Shown here: piece by piece, positions 13,606-26,305 of the stretch
Layout of the letters: each line of letters starts with the position of its first letter
Numbering within the stretch: position 1 is the stretch's first letter
From: Sinonovacula constricta
Lineage: Eukaryota; Mollusca; Bivalvia; Cardiida; Solecurtidae
Length of the DNA: 64,000 nucleotides
NCBI GenBank assembly: GCA_007844125.1
Contig: CM017567.1
Location: 29,071,564-29,135,563, forward strand
Direction: 5' to 3'
Position numbers and translations under genes: made by a program
The notes under the pieces: model-generated
Databases searched by the model: none
Seen by the model: the letters and a program-made list of their open reading frames with translations, nothing else
What the model was told of the DNA's origin: nothing

Positions 13606-14321
13606 TTGTGCTCTGCTTGATTTGCTTTATTTTCATTTGTTCTTACCGTCAGTTGTTTTTGAATTGTAAGTTTTTAATGTTGCTATATTTCTGTTTTCCG
13701 ATGAGTATTTGTTGATTAATTACTTTAGTTATAAACATATTTTATGTAATACCACGAATTACCATTAACATAATGTCATAAATGTTATAATAACTTAACA
13801 TGCTTGTCAGTGTTCTAAAGCTAAAAGGTGGAGGAATGAATCAGGCGGAAATATAATAAAACGTCATTTAAGAATAGAAAAGTTTTATAAAAATAGACAT
13901 TTGTTTCACAAATATTTTAACTAGAACGATTCAATGATCAATTGAAACATGGTTCGGGTTTTGATTTATCAAACATGTTTATATTACAAACCAACGACTT
14001 GGAAAGCAATTTATATTCATTCCCTCCAATCCCCATTCAATGACCAGATTTCCCTCTTTGTGTCTCGTAATCATCTGACAGTCTGTATCCTTGGGCATCC
14101 TATTCTTTAACTATAAAAGCAGAGTCAAGATCACAGACAAGTAATACTAAAATAATTTCAGTCTAGCTAAACTTTCATACGCGGAAATAAATATAAATAT
14201 ATCAGCTTTGCAAATAGCACTATTTCTTTCTTTTGGTGCAAATAAACTGCCACTACTCTGCAAAAATATATATTGGTATGATTTGATCGCATATTTTAGT
14301 GAATATTATCTATTATTTATT

Positions 14322-14566
14322 ATTTGTCAATATTTTACAGTCCAGTGAGCCAAGGATATATAAAACAAAAATCAAAATGATACACGGACGATCCGTCGAT
14401 ATGTGTGTCAATATATCAAACATCGTGCTGTTTACAGTTCATTTTTATTATACTCAGGGAACTATCTTTCAAGCAGTAATATCATCAATTTTCTCCTCTC
14501 ATCAACCAAGCACAGACTTCTTTTTCTCATTTGGTGTCTAATAAAATGATTTACTGCAGCCTTGCT
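14322..14566 (-). other. Element E, array copy 2
   Basis: Orthologous to 5719-5965. The plus-strand frame runs from the ATG at 14377 to the stop at 14541. Against copy 3 there are one amino-acid change (Phe to Ser) and two silent changes in the distal part. The T tract before the acceptor-like AG is one base shorter. Confidence 0.5.
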
Positions 14567-15999
14567 TACTTTAGACATTTACTGTTAGACTTTGGTCTGG
14601 GAAAGGATAATTAATATTAACAAAACATAATTTATGTGTAAACGAGGCAAACTTGGATCGTTCTCCTGTTTGAATGTCCATCTGATTGTCATAGCATAAT
14701 TTCCCGTGAAGCAAATTTGTAAATTAGTTCACATAAAATTTACTTTTTTGTTTCAACGTTTGAAAACTACGCACCAGCACGTGTTAAAACAAAGCATAAC
14801 TAAACCTATTTTAATTGTCTTCTCTGGTAGACGGTTATTGACCTACATTGAAATACTATTTGGTGCCATTAGATAGTGTGTTTTATATTATTGTTCTTAT
14901 ATCCAACAAAAGTGATGCTATTTAATGCTCTTATGAACAGAGAACAGGTCACAGGGGAATTAAGAAGATTGTATTATCAGTCAGAAACTATCGGATAGAA
15001 AGTGTTTTAATGGTTAAGTAGGAGACCCTGTGTCTTATCATTACCAAGTACAAACGTTCTTTTTATAGGCTCGTAACCCGACATTTTGTTTTCAAGATAG
15101 TTTGAAGATTTATTATCTTGTCCGATAATTATATTCCGGAACTGCTAGCCACACGTCAGAACACTACTGCCTTTAATTGCATTTATGTTTATTTAATTGC
15201 CGTTTTGTCTCGTCTGACGAATGAGCACAAAACATGAATACTTTACCTTTTTGTTTCAATTATTTTACTGTTGTCGTATTAAATGCGGAAACTTCAAATG
15301 CAATCGCTAAATGTAAACGTGAATGTTTACTAATCATGTTACACTGATAAGTATATCCAGATAATATGATGATACATTTATAACGATTGGCTCCTCGAAG
15401 CCTCTTCTCATCACGCTGTCTGAATATCAAAGGGTACATCATTTTTTTTTTAAAAAGTAAGATATCTCTTCTCCTTATCTACACTGTGCTGTTTATATAT
15501 TTTATTTATATAGATCTTCAACCTTGATGTTCTCGCCATAGGAGGTGTATATTTTCTCTAGTAACCAGAAGGCAACCACATTTACAAGTATGCAGCCTAC
15601 AGCGACACTAGCGGTATAACGACACAAAAATTATTTAAGCTATTTTTGATAAAGTGTTGTGTTACCGATAACAATATGATGGATGTAAATGTGTGCATTT
15701 ATTTAAGGTCAATTTGAACATCTGCAGTGACGCACCAAAAGATCCAAAAAAAAAAAACGATGTACGTGTTTATCTTGTATAACCTTGGCGACATGTCACA
15801 TGACACAATTAACTGATGCAAAAATGTAAAACAACTCAAGCTTAAATATTTTTCTTTAATTTAATGCACTCATTTCTATCTGCATGTTACTAATTTTCTC
15901 AGTAAAAGCCTACTTATTACAAACCTATCTAGTTATGTACTTTTATTTTGGATTCCTTTTTGTGATGTTTGGAGATTATGATGTCCATAAATAACTTGA

Positions 16000-16311
16000 C
16001 CGGACCTGGTAGCGCAATCGGTAGAGCGTCGGCTCCAGGTACGGGAGGCCCCGGGTTCGATCCCGGGCCGCGACATACCAAAGTCGTTAAAAATGGTAGT
16101 GGTTTAGCTCCCTTGCTAACGCTCAAGCAAATATAAGGGTAGTTCCACGACTGGTTGGCCCGGTGTCAGGATAATGTGACTGGGTGTGGTATCAGGTGTT
16201 CACGGCATGCTATACACAGTGAAGGCAGCACTGTATCTGCTTCAAGTGGACACCGTGTCCAGATAACTGAAATACAGTAGGTGGGAAGATAAACCCAATA
16301 AACAAACAAAC
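16000..16311 (+). mobile_element. Full-length tRNA-derived SINE (family A), private to copy 2
   Basis: A tRNA-like head with an A-box-like tggtagcgcaatcggtagag and a perfect B-box core gggttcgatcccg (about 16052-16064) is followed by a body of about 240 bp and an (aaac)n tail. It is flanked by aaataacttga (15989-15999) and aaacaacttga (16312-16322), an 11-bp target-site duplication with one mismatch. The empty site is intact in copy 1 (about 7365) and copy 3 (about 24515), so the element inserted into copy 2 after the units separated, unless conversion removed it elsewhere. Truncated relatives lie at 33.0, 46.9, 55.7 and 57.2 kb. It is a retroposon that needs a LINE partner, and none is present here. 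Confidence 0.9.
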
Positions 16312-16446
16312 AAACAACTTGATTGTATAGTGGCCAATGCTTTGTCACATGTTATTTACAAGTTGATTCCCACTAATTACATTTCAAGTGCTAATTTTTG
16401 TGTAAGTAAATGGATGGAGTGCTAGCTTTTAACGCAACGTTGTTTT

Positions 16447-16655
16447 AATTTCCAGTCATTAGCACATCTTGCTCTGGAATAAGAGGATCTTTTGCCATTG
16501 CGGCTGGCAATTAAAGCTTGTGAGCTTTCTTTAAACCGGCGAATTTAGGATTTATTTATGACAGGTTTGATGGACCTTAGGTGCCTGTAACCCTTTGAGA
16601 ATAATACTCCCTGAAACAAATAAATTGCTTTTTGTTAGTACGACAATATGGAACG
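16447..16655 (+). other. Conserved hairpin block, copy 2
   Basis: Orthologous to 7505-7712. The hairpin arms are at 16513-16518 and 16523-16528. Confidence 0.5.
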
Positions 16656-16974
16656 GGCCTAAATGAATCCCAATTTAGACAAAACAGACCACGTCCAACG
16701 CGAATCAATATGTAGTAAAACAACAAAAAGCATTGCTTGCTGGTATATTATCTTATACACTAGGTAACGTACAAAAATGAAGATGCATTGGTTGCCTTCT
16801 AGAAGTATCTTTAAAATAAAGTAAATCTGGGCAGAAGATAATTGTTTGATTTTGAGGAAGAAAAAGGTTTAACTTTAAAATTATTTTGCAGTCTTTCAAA
16901 AATACAACTAAAAGGAAATGGGTTTTAACACACTTTGTTGTTCTTTAGTTTTGTGTCTGAGTTTTGGTCCATTT

Positions 16975-17052
16975 GATACCAACTTTAATGTTTTTGGTTT
17001 GACCCTGCCGGGGTTAGAACCCACGACCTCCCGGTATGATAAAATAGGTTTG
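16975..17052 (-). mobile_element. tRNA-like SINE fragment (family C), copy 2
   Basis: Orthologous to 8035-8112. In copy 3, homology with the array stops at the edge of this fragment. Confidence 0.5.
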
Positions 17053-18035
17053 AGTTTGCTCTTTTTGTTGAATGTCTCATCACCGATTTGTTATTACATG
17101 TATATTACATTTGGCTTACATGTTAATACCTTTGTTCTGTGCCTTTTAAAAATTGGCATTTGTGGCAATGCTCATACATATTTTTTTTTGTTTTGTTTTT
17201 TCTTCAAATTATCCTAGTATACAAATAATTTGTAAATGATATAGTGTCACTTCATCAAACAACATGACTGGAATGACGATGGTGCCCTAACCACGATGAT
17301 AATACAAGCATTACTGAATAATGATAATTGCCTCCGATTTTCTCAATAATCTTATGCTTAATATGGCAGTTGTAAATACAATTTTATTGGAATGAACTTT
17401 AATACTTGCCATTTGCATGACATTGGTTTTATTTCCCTCTATGGTGTATTATTGAATCGGCATGCTTTATCTCATTTAAGCTTTACTTTGCAAATTTTGA
17501 AGGGAAACATAACGCGACCCAATACAAATGTTTGGGATTTTTTTTAAAAAATAATCTCGTTTGAATTATGAAATACTATATTAAAGATAATAGATATGTG
17601 ACAAAAAAGTTTTAAGCTGGTAATAATAAATTCTACTTTCCTCGGAATAAGAGGCAAAGAAACGATATTCATGTTCTTAACTATGTTTTTATAAAAAGTC
17701 AAAATATGTCTAGACGTGTTGTTTTTGAAACGTTTACTTAAACAATATCCATCAACATAATACCGTAACAATTTTCTCATCAAATCCGAGATAGTACCTT
17801 TAAATTCTAAATTTCTTTTTCCCTGTTTATTATGCATTTCATGCTAGAATAATTTACTAATCATTATAACGGCAGTGAGTATAAGTACTTTATAGTTCTG
17901 AAAGGCTGTTGCCTACCAATGTTTTACTTTGCATATTTTAAAATTCAATCTTTTCTGCCTAGCATCAGCGAAGATGCGAAACATGCAGACAACTAAAACA
18001 TTTACTTGATTATTTGATTTGTTTTGAAAGCATCT

Positions 18036-18211
18036 CAGCGACCAATTATGAACATTAAAGCGACGTCTTTTTTGGTGGATGAAGACACCAAACAAATGTC
18101 TCGATTGAACCACCATCGTCCGGAACGCCCAGAACGGGATTCGAACCAAGGCGGATGGAGGCTAAGCTTTCAGAGGAGTAGGCAACTCTACCACTGTGCC
18201 ACAGGCACCTA
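18036..18211 (-). mobile_element. tRNA-derived SINE (family B), array copy 3
   Basis: Orthologous to 981-1153, with more private substitutions. An open frame at 18024-18233 runs through it and is an accident of the insertion. Confidence 0.72.
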
Positions 18212-18409
18212 TAAAGTCAAAATGATTAATTGATTTAAATGAAAACGGCCATTGTAGTAAGTGTATATAACGCACATGACCAATCGGCGACTGAAGAGAA
18301 AGCAATCATTTACACAAATACACCATCAATCCTTTCCTCTCGCAATCATGATCTGATTTCTGCTACAGGCACCTAATCAACGTACCGTCTGTATCATTAC
18401 TCACACAAG

Positions 18410-18715
18410 TCGTGAGTTCTTTTCTTGGGAGAGTTTCATTTACTTCGCTTGTCTTTGAAAAAAGAGCTATAAGAAAGAGAAAGGAGAGCGCTCCATAAAC
18501 CAAGTTTAAGCTCCCCTGTCGGTCCATTTGCCGACTGACCGTTCTAAAGCGGTTACTGTTGGGTTTGTAATATCTTGTCTCAATGGTTTTGTTACATTTA
18601 CTGGTATGTGCCTTTGTCTAGCGGTAGTTCGAATTTTAATATTTGTGATATTCTCCTTAAACTTTTCCAATTTTTTTTTATTCAAGGGTGTGGATCTTTG
18701 GCGAGTATCATAGTT
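18410..18715 (+). repeat. Interspersed repeat R, array copy 3
   Basis: Orthologous to 10186-10465, with gcgctccataaacc and gccgactgaccgttc motifs present. Confidence 0.65.
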
Positions 18716-21033
18716 TACGTAGCTTCGTTCATAGATTTACAAAACGAAAACCCCCACCTCAAAGAAACATTTCAACAAATCTTAGAGAAGAAAGCTAGAT
18801 TTCGTCAGCAATGCAGTTACCAGTCGGTGTATTTTGTTTGCAAATGGTGTTTCTTACACCTTGACAGAGAAATCTAACAAAGGCATTTTATCCCGATTCT
18901 AGCAAAATGCTGTAAGTCCCTTTAAACTAGTGACAGAATAGAAAACAAACACATATATTAGGCGATCAGTTGTAGAAGATGAGCAGGAAATAAGAATTTA
19001 AGGATACAGATAACTATCCATCCTAGGATATGCAGATTTTAAGTGGAAATATATATAATATTTTGTATCGCTATATAGAGATATAGACTACGTATTTATG
19101 TGTAAATAAGTGCGCGAGAGTGCGTCAGTTCATGTGTGCATTCTTGGCTTTTTGTGTGTATTTGTGCAAATAAACTACTGTTCGACAGTTGACAGATTTG
19201 ATCATAAATGATAATTTGCGTAATATATTTATACAATATATTTACGGTGTAATATGCATTTTCTACTACGGATAGATGATTGACCATCAATAAATAACTC
19301 GTAACAAGTCACTGTTGAGTCACTTCCTTAGAAAGATTTTCTCACGAAGACATATCAAGCTTTTGCTCTCGTGACCATCTTCCTCAATTATGGTCTCCTT
19401 TACGTCTACTAGCAAGATTACTGCTATCCTGGCTTTGTTGCATTTGCTGGATTAAGAATAAGGTAATAGTCAAGTGAAGATTAATATAATTTAGAAACTA
19501 AAATACATATTATGTGATTCAATATTTTTCTTTTAATCTGGGGTGCTTTTCCGTCAATAGAGTATGTTTAATACGACCCAAACTTCGCACGTCTCGATGG
19601 TAAGCTTTTACTGGAATTGTTGTGATTTGGTGATCTCCTTCGTAAGTACATCACTCGGTCTTAACTTGGTATTTGCTTTTTATGCAACCAAATCAATATG
19701 CCGTTGTAAGAATGGAAATTTCCGTAATAAACTCTAACACAGATCTAGTTTTATGGACGAATTCCTGGAATCAGATGTTAGCTTAATATGCTTATAAATT
19801 TGAGTCAAAGGACTCATTAGAAACTGTTTAAGGCAACTTAGTTATTCCTTTCTAGCTAGAAGGACAGTAAAAATAATTAAAGTAGTTTAAATGCGTTTTC
19901 AGGATTAGTCAAAGCACTTTGGCTAATTTTGTCAATTATTATGATCACAAAAATGTAATACATTTGATCATTATCCAATATCTTTAATCACAAATATCGA
20001 CACAAAATGGGTTTTGAAAAGCGAGCTATCATAATTTTGTTGTTATGACTTGCTGTAAACACATGCATCCATCACAAAATTAAACACATACATGCACACT
20101 TAATAACCACATATGTATTTAAGTAAAAATCTCTCACAATGATAATGTCTCATTAACTATTCATTGAAAGGATGTCAACTTTTATTTAAAAACAACAACA
20201 AAACTTGCTGGACAGTCGTTAAATGGTCAACTATATGCTTATGGAGACTGCGACAATGTCAAAGTAGAAGGACAATGTTTAATAAAGTTAAAAATATTAT
20301 CGAAATTGTTTACATATTCCTTTATTCATACACCAATTAAGATATCACAATGTGTCATTAAAGGATAAGAATTGAAAGTACTGGTTATGGTTCAAGTAAT
20401 CGCCAATCATGAAAATCGTCAGAAGTATGGACATTAATAAATTTTATTTGGTATAGTTTAATTAAAAATCATGTCAATTAGATTGTTTTCATCTTTAAAA
20501 GATCCGTACGATTACACAATAAAAAGAAAATCTAGATTTGCGTTACATTTATTAACGAAATTATTACTTTTTAAAGAAGAAAAGATTAAAGAAAATACAG
20601 CAGGAGCTTGCTCTAGCAACAAGAGGAACCTTCGAGCAGATGTCACTTTTCTAAAACTTCTCAATTTCGTATGTTTCAACTTTATCTACAAATCCTCGAG
20701 AATTTTTGTTGACTAAACGGTTGAATAAGCTTTATGTGCAGCTTACTGTTACAAAACAGATATACAGTCTAGGAGAAATATTAACATCTAATTTTAAACT
20801 TGAAATTAAATTTTATCGTTCTTTAACCATTGATGCAATAACAATGGTACTTTAAAATAGACTGTGATATACAAAGGAGCTTGTCATATTTTTGTATTGC
20901 AATACTACTGTAATTGTGTTATCACTTTAAAAAGACCTTTTTGTTAAGAATGCAGAACAATTTACAAAATGGACACCAGTTCAGTAAAGCCTGATCAGCA
21001 TTGTCTGAAAGGGCATGATTCATTGATCAAATA

Positions 21034-21062
21034 GTTCGACTCTACAACGGGTCTTCATCACG
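21034..21062 (-). ncRNA. Hammerhead-like core (degenerate), copy 3
   Basis: Orthologous to 3920-3948, but the first C of the CUGAUGA box is G here. This is a further decay of a catalytic-core position. Confidence 0.38.
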
Positions 21063-21577
21063 ATACAGAATGCAAACATTTGTTGAACTGAAGTAATATA
21101 AAAAAGAATAAATGTTACGTGATGTGTTCTAAAAACAGAACCAGAGGAAGAGTATAAAAATAAATCTTAGAACTGTGAAAAGTGTATAAAAGGGGCCAAA
21201 GAAGTGAAAAAAATGTGATTATAGAGTTCATAATTGAGAAAGAATTCGTAGACGGAATGAATATTTATTTCTGCTGTTGTGAGAGTCTCTCTTTAATACA
21301 TTACTGGGTAGGTTTTGCTGCTTACTGATAGGGCTAAGGAAGTTGTAGAATGTCCTCTTTAAAATGTTTAGATTACATTATGCTAAACAAGATACGACAC
21401 AAGGCTAATAATACAGACATAAATGTTATGCAGACAAAAGAGTATATAAAACTTAAAGAAAATTATAAAAAAAACGACAACAAACAGTAACATTGACATT
21501 AAAGTCATTTTAAACTTTACTTTATGTTTTGATAAATGCACTTATTATCTTTAACCTTTTATTTTTTATATTATAAG

Positions 21578-21580
<3 letters not shown>

Positions 21581-21648
<68 letters not shown>

Positions 21649-21656
21649 CACACACA
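21581..21656 (+). repeat. (CA)n microsatellite with (CGCA)n interior, copy 3
   Basis: About 76 bp. Its organisation is close to copy 1, with a central cgca run. Confidence 0.97.
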
Positions 21657-22039
21657 TATATATTATGTTTTAGACGGACTTGACCTGGTATGTCTTATAA
21701 TCAATAACTGCAAAGACAAAATAATATTCTTTAAGCTATATATAGACCATTATTCACTCAAAAGTAAATAAGAGACACATATAAAGAAAATACTATTATA
21801 ATAAAAGCATATATATGGGCTATATGCCATTTATGGGCTATATGTCATGAAATGCTAAGGGAGAATGCAATGTAAAAACACACAACCAATATAATAAACT
21901 GTCATTCCGGCGTTGATTTATACCATTTCAATTATATTTCCTCAACATCAGGCCAGACTTTCTTTTCAAATAAAATCAGTGAATGATAGTTCATAGTATT
22001 TGTTTTGTTTCAGAGATACCTATTTTTGTTTGTTTTTGA

Positions 22040-22133
22040 AATGCATGACATAGACCCTTTTTGATCATTATAGCTTTTTTGGTAGAGGAAGAACCCAGAC
22101 ACATGTCTGAGTAGAACCACCGGCGCCTAGTGC
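22040..22133 (-). mobile_element. SINE family B body fragment, copy 3
   Basis: Orthologous to 4905-4999. Its end sequence matches copy 1 rather than copy 2. Confidence 0.6.
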
Positions 22134-22842
22134 TCTGCTTGATTTGCTTTATTTTCATTTGTTCTTACCGTCAGTTGTTTTTGGATTGTAAGTTTTTATA
22201 TTTTGCTATATTTTGTTTTCCGATGAGTATTTGTTGATTAATTACTTTAGTTATAAACATATTTTATGTGATACCACGAATTACCATTAACACAATGTCA
22301 TAAATATTATAATAACTTAACATGCTTGTCAGTGTTCTAAAGCTAAAAGGTGGAGAAATTAATCAGGCGGAAATATAATAAAACGTCATTTAAGAATAGA
22401 AAAGTTTTATAAAAATAAACATTTATTTCACAAATATTTAAACTAGAACGATGCACTGATCAATTAAAACCCTGCTCGGGCTTTGATATATCAAACATGT
22501 TTATATTACAAACCAACGACTTGGAAAACAATTTTTATTCATTCCCTCCTATCCCCATTCGATGACCAGATTACCCCTTTTTGTGTCGTAATCATCTGAC
22601 CGTCTGTATCCTTGGGCATCATATTCTTTAACTACAAAAGCAGAGTCAAGATCACAGACAAGTAATACTAAAATAATTTCAGTCTAGCTAAACTTTCATA
22701 CGACAAAAAAAATATAAATATATCAGCCATGCAAATAGCACTATTTCCTTCTTTTGGTGCAAATAAACTGCCACTACACTGCAAAATATATATTTGTATG
22801 ATTTGATCGCATATTATAATGAGTATTATCTATTATTTATTA

Positions 22843-23087
22843 TTTGTCAATATTTTTACAGTCCAGTGAGCCAAGGATATATAAAACAAAAATCAAAATG
22901 ATACACGGACGATCCGTCGATATGTGTGTCAATATATCAAACATCGTGCTGTTTACAGTTCATTTTTATTATACTCAGGGAACTATCTTTCAAGCAGTAA
23001 TATCATCAATTTTCTTCTCTCATCAGCCAAGCACAGACTTCTTTTTCTCATTTGGCGTCTAATAAAATGATTTACTGCAGCCTTGCT
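22843..23087 (-). other. Element E, array copy 3
   Basis: Orthologous to 5719-5965. The plus-strand frame runs from the ATG at 22898 to the stop at 23062. Its core, atatatcaaacatcgt on the plus strand, matches the weak relative at 31.0 kb. Confidence 0.5.
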
Positions 23088-24649
23088 TACTTTAGACATT
23101 TACTGTTAGACTTTGGTCTGGGAAAGGTTAATTAATATTAACAAAACATAATTTATGTGTAAACGAGGCAAACTTGGATCGTTCTCCTCTTTGAATGTCC
23201 ATCTGATTGTCATAGTGTAATTTCCCGTGAAGCAAATATGTAAATTAGTTCACGTAAAACTTCCTTATTGTATCAACGTTTGAAAACTACGCACCAGCAC
23301 GTGTTAAAACAAAGCATAATTAAACCTATTTTAATTGTCTTCTCTAGTAGACGGTTATTGACCTACATTAAAATACTGTTTGGTGCCGTTAGATAGTGTG
23401 TTTTATATTATTGTTTTTATATCCAACAATAGTGATTCTATTTAATGCTCTTATGAACAGAGAACAGGTCACAGGGGAATTAAGAAGATTGTATTATCAG
23501 TCAGAAACTATCGGATAGAAAGAGTTTTAATGGTTAAGTGGGAGTCCCTGTGTCTTATCATTACCAAGTCCAAACGTTCTTTTTATAGGCTCGTAACCCG
23601 ACATTTTGTTTTCAAGATAGTTTGAAGATTTATTATCTTGTCCGATAATTATATTCCGGAACTGCTAGCCACACGTCAGAACACTACTGCCTTTAATTGC
23701 ATTTATGTTTATTTAATTGCCGTTTTGTCTCGTCTGACGAATGAGCACAAAACATGAATACTTTACCTTTTTGTTCAATGTATTTTACTGTTGTCGTATT
23801 AAATGCGGAAACTTCAAATGCAATCGCTAAATGTAAACGTGAATGTTTACTAATCATGTTACACTGATAAGTATATCCAGATAATATCATGATACATTTA
23901 TAACGATTGTCTCCTCGAAGCTTATTCTCCTCACGCTGTCTGAATATCAAAGGGTACATGTACAACAATTTTTTTTAAAAGTAAGATATCTCTTCTTCTT
24001 ATCTACACTGTGCTGTTTATATATTTTATTTATATAGATCTTCAACCTTGATGTTCTCGCCATAGGAGGGTATATTTTCTCTAGTAATCAGAAGGCAACC
24101 ACATTTACAAGTATTCAGCCTACAGCGACACTAGCGGTATAACGACACAAACATTATTAAAGCTATTTTTGATAAAGTGTTGTGTTACCGATAACAATAT
24201 GATGGATGTAAATGTGTGCATTTATTTAAGGTCAGTTTGACCATCTGCAATGACGCACCAAAAGATCCACAAAAACGATATATGTGTTTATCGTGAATTC
24301 CTTAGCGACATATCACATGACACAATTAACTGATGCAAAAATGTAAAACAACTCAAGCTTAAATATATTTCTTTAATTTAATGGACTTATTTCTATCTGC
24401 ATTTTACAGGGTTACTAATTTTATCAGTAAAAGTCTACTTATTACAAAACCTTTCTAGTTATGTACTTTTATTTTGGATTCCTTTTTGTGATGTTTGGAG
24501 ATTATGATGTCCATAAATAACTTAATTGTATAGTGACCAATGCTTTGTCACATGTTATTTACAAGTTAACTCCCACTAATTACATTTCAAGTGCTAATTT
24601 AGGTGTAAGAAAATGGATGGAGTGCCAGCTTTTAACGCCACGTTGTTTT

Positions 24650-24856
24650 AATTTCCAGTCATTAGCACATCTTGCTCTGGCATAAGAGGATCTTTTGCCA
24701 CTGTGACTGGCAATTAAAGCTTGTGAGCTTTCTTTAAACCAGCGAATTTAGGATTTATTTATGACAGGTTTGATGGACCTTAGGTGCCTGTAACCCTTTG
24801 AGAATAATACTTTCTGAAACAAATAAATTGCTTTTTGTTAGTACGACAATATGGAA
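24650..24856 (+). other. Conserved hairpin block, copy 3
   Basis: Orthologous to 7505-7712, with the same aaagct-tgtg-agcttt hairpin. Confidence 0.5.
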
Positions 24857-25259
24857 CGGGCCTTAATGAATCCCAATTTAGACAAAACAAACCACGCCCA
24901 ACGCAAATCAATATGTAGTAAAACAACAAAAAGCATTGCTGGCTAGTATATTATCTTATACACTAGGTAAAGTACAAAAATGAAGATGCATTGTTCGCCT
25001 TCTAGTAGTATCTTTAAGATAAAATAAATCTGGCCAGAAGATAATTGTTTGATTTTGAGGAAGAAAAAGGTTTAACTTTAAAATTATTTTGCAGTCTTTC
25101 AAAAGTAGAACAAAAAGGAAATAGGGATAGGTCGTTAGGGTTTTAACACACTTTGTTGTTCTTTAGTTTCGTGTCTCACAGTTTTGGTTCATTTGATACT
25201 TACACTGGTATGTATATATATTTTCTTTTTTTTTCAACTAAAATATATGTTGTCAAACT

Positions 25260-26305
25260 CTTTGGAGCATATTTCAGTGTTGCTTTAGTTCATATTTTGT
25301 GTCGTTAGTCAATTGTGTCCTTTTGCCGACTAACCGTTCCAAGGCGGTAACTGATCGGTTTTCTTTTTGTATGTTATGTCTGTCTCTGTGTTTTTGTCAC
25401 ATTTATATTTACCCTGTGAGGTCGATAAGATTTGAATATATGTGGACATTTTGATAGGACCTTTTCGTATTTACCTATTTAAAGCAAATGAAAATAATGT
25501 AGGACATTTTAAAAAATGAAGAGTATTTTGACAATGAGAACATGCGGATACACATTTTTGAGTTATTTAAATCTAAGGTTTATCTTTCAATTTATTCGGT
25601 TATTTTCTTATATCTTTGATGTATAGCGGAATATAAACCATTATGGCCAGGTGTGTCCTTTAATCAATACAAATAATTGCAAAAACAAATTCATATTCTT
25701 CAAAGTATAAGGATCGCTTTACATCGCCCAAACATAAATGAGACAAACATGTAAAAAGAAAATGCGAGTAATACAAATGATAAAAGCCTGTTTATGGACT
25801 ATAGGTCATGAAATACTTAGAAGAAATGCATGTTTCTATTAAATTTGAAGGAAATTTGTCTTTTTTAAAATATATATAACCCTAACCCGTTGCATTTATC
25901 TATAGCGTAGTGTTTTTACTTTAAATCAAACAAAACACAAGAACACACATTTTTGTTTTATGCATATTTGGTTGGTATGGTTTATCCAAAGATGAATCTA
26001 CAAACGCAATCGCTAATTATAAAAGTAAATATGAAAGTAATAAAAAACGTCCTCCGAAAATTACCACATTTATTTAGATTCTTTCTACGACTAGACAAAG
26101 GCCACATAGTAAAGAAACAAAAACACAGAGACGAGACATTTCGTACACACAAAGAAAAAACAACAAGAACAGTTACCGCATTGGAACGGTCAGTCGGCTA
26201 AAGGAAGGGCTGGGGTGCTTAAACCGGGTTTGTGGAGCGCTCTAACCTTGCACTTCCTCAAAGGTTTTCTCACAAACAAACAGTGTAAATAAGTTAAATC
26301 AGTTA
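25260..26305. mobile_element. Inverted pair of repeat R (possible foldback or long-TIR element)
   Basis: Repeat R lies in plus orientation at 25295-25440 (gccgactaaccgttcc, aggcggtaactg) and in minus orientation at 26145-26300 (cagttaccgcattggaacgg, tggagcgctc). The arms face each other with about 0.7 kb between. A similar pair lies at 53.5-54.6 kb. Against a single transposon, the interior here (25630-25835) matches array sequence. A chance pair of independent insertions remains possible. Confidence 0.4.

Larger units (their letters stand above)
17514..25198 (+). repeat. Tandem array unit, copy 3 (truncated at both ends)
   Basis: It starts at the equivalent of position 478 of copy 1 and matches copies 1 and 2 until about 25198, where homology stops beside the tRNA-like fragment found at 8035 and 16975. 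It has a private insertion of about 15 bp at 25121-25137. Some variants are shared only with copy 1 (the sequence ending the SINE body near 22130, and ttcct near 21948). Others are shared only with copy 2 (the longer form near 24168-24190). This gives a mosaic pattern of relationship. Confidence 0.92.

Noticed and set aside
16020..16080. Functional tRNA gene
   Set aside because: The boxes belong to a SINE: the body continues for 240 bp, it has an AAAC tail and target-site duplications, and the cloverleaf is not clean.
23693..23968. 91-codon minus-strand frame in copy 3
   Set aside because: Copies 1 and 2 keep only partial frames in this region (66 and 60 codons), with different starts and stops.
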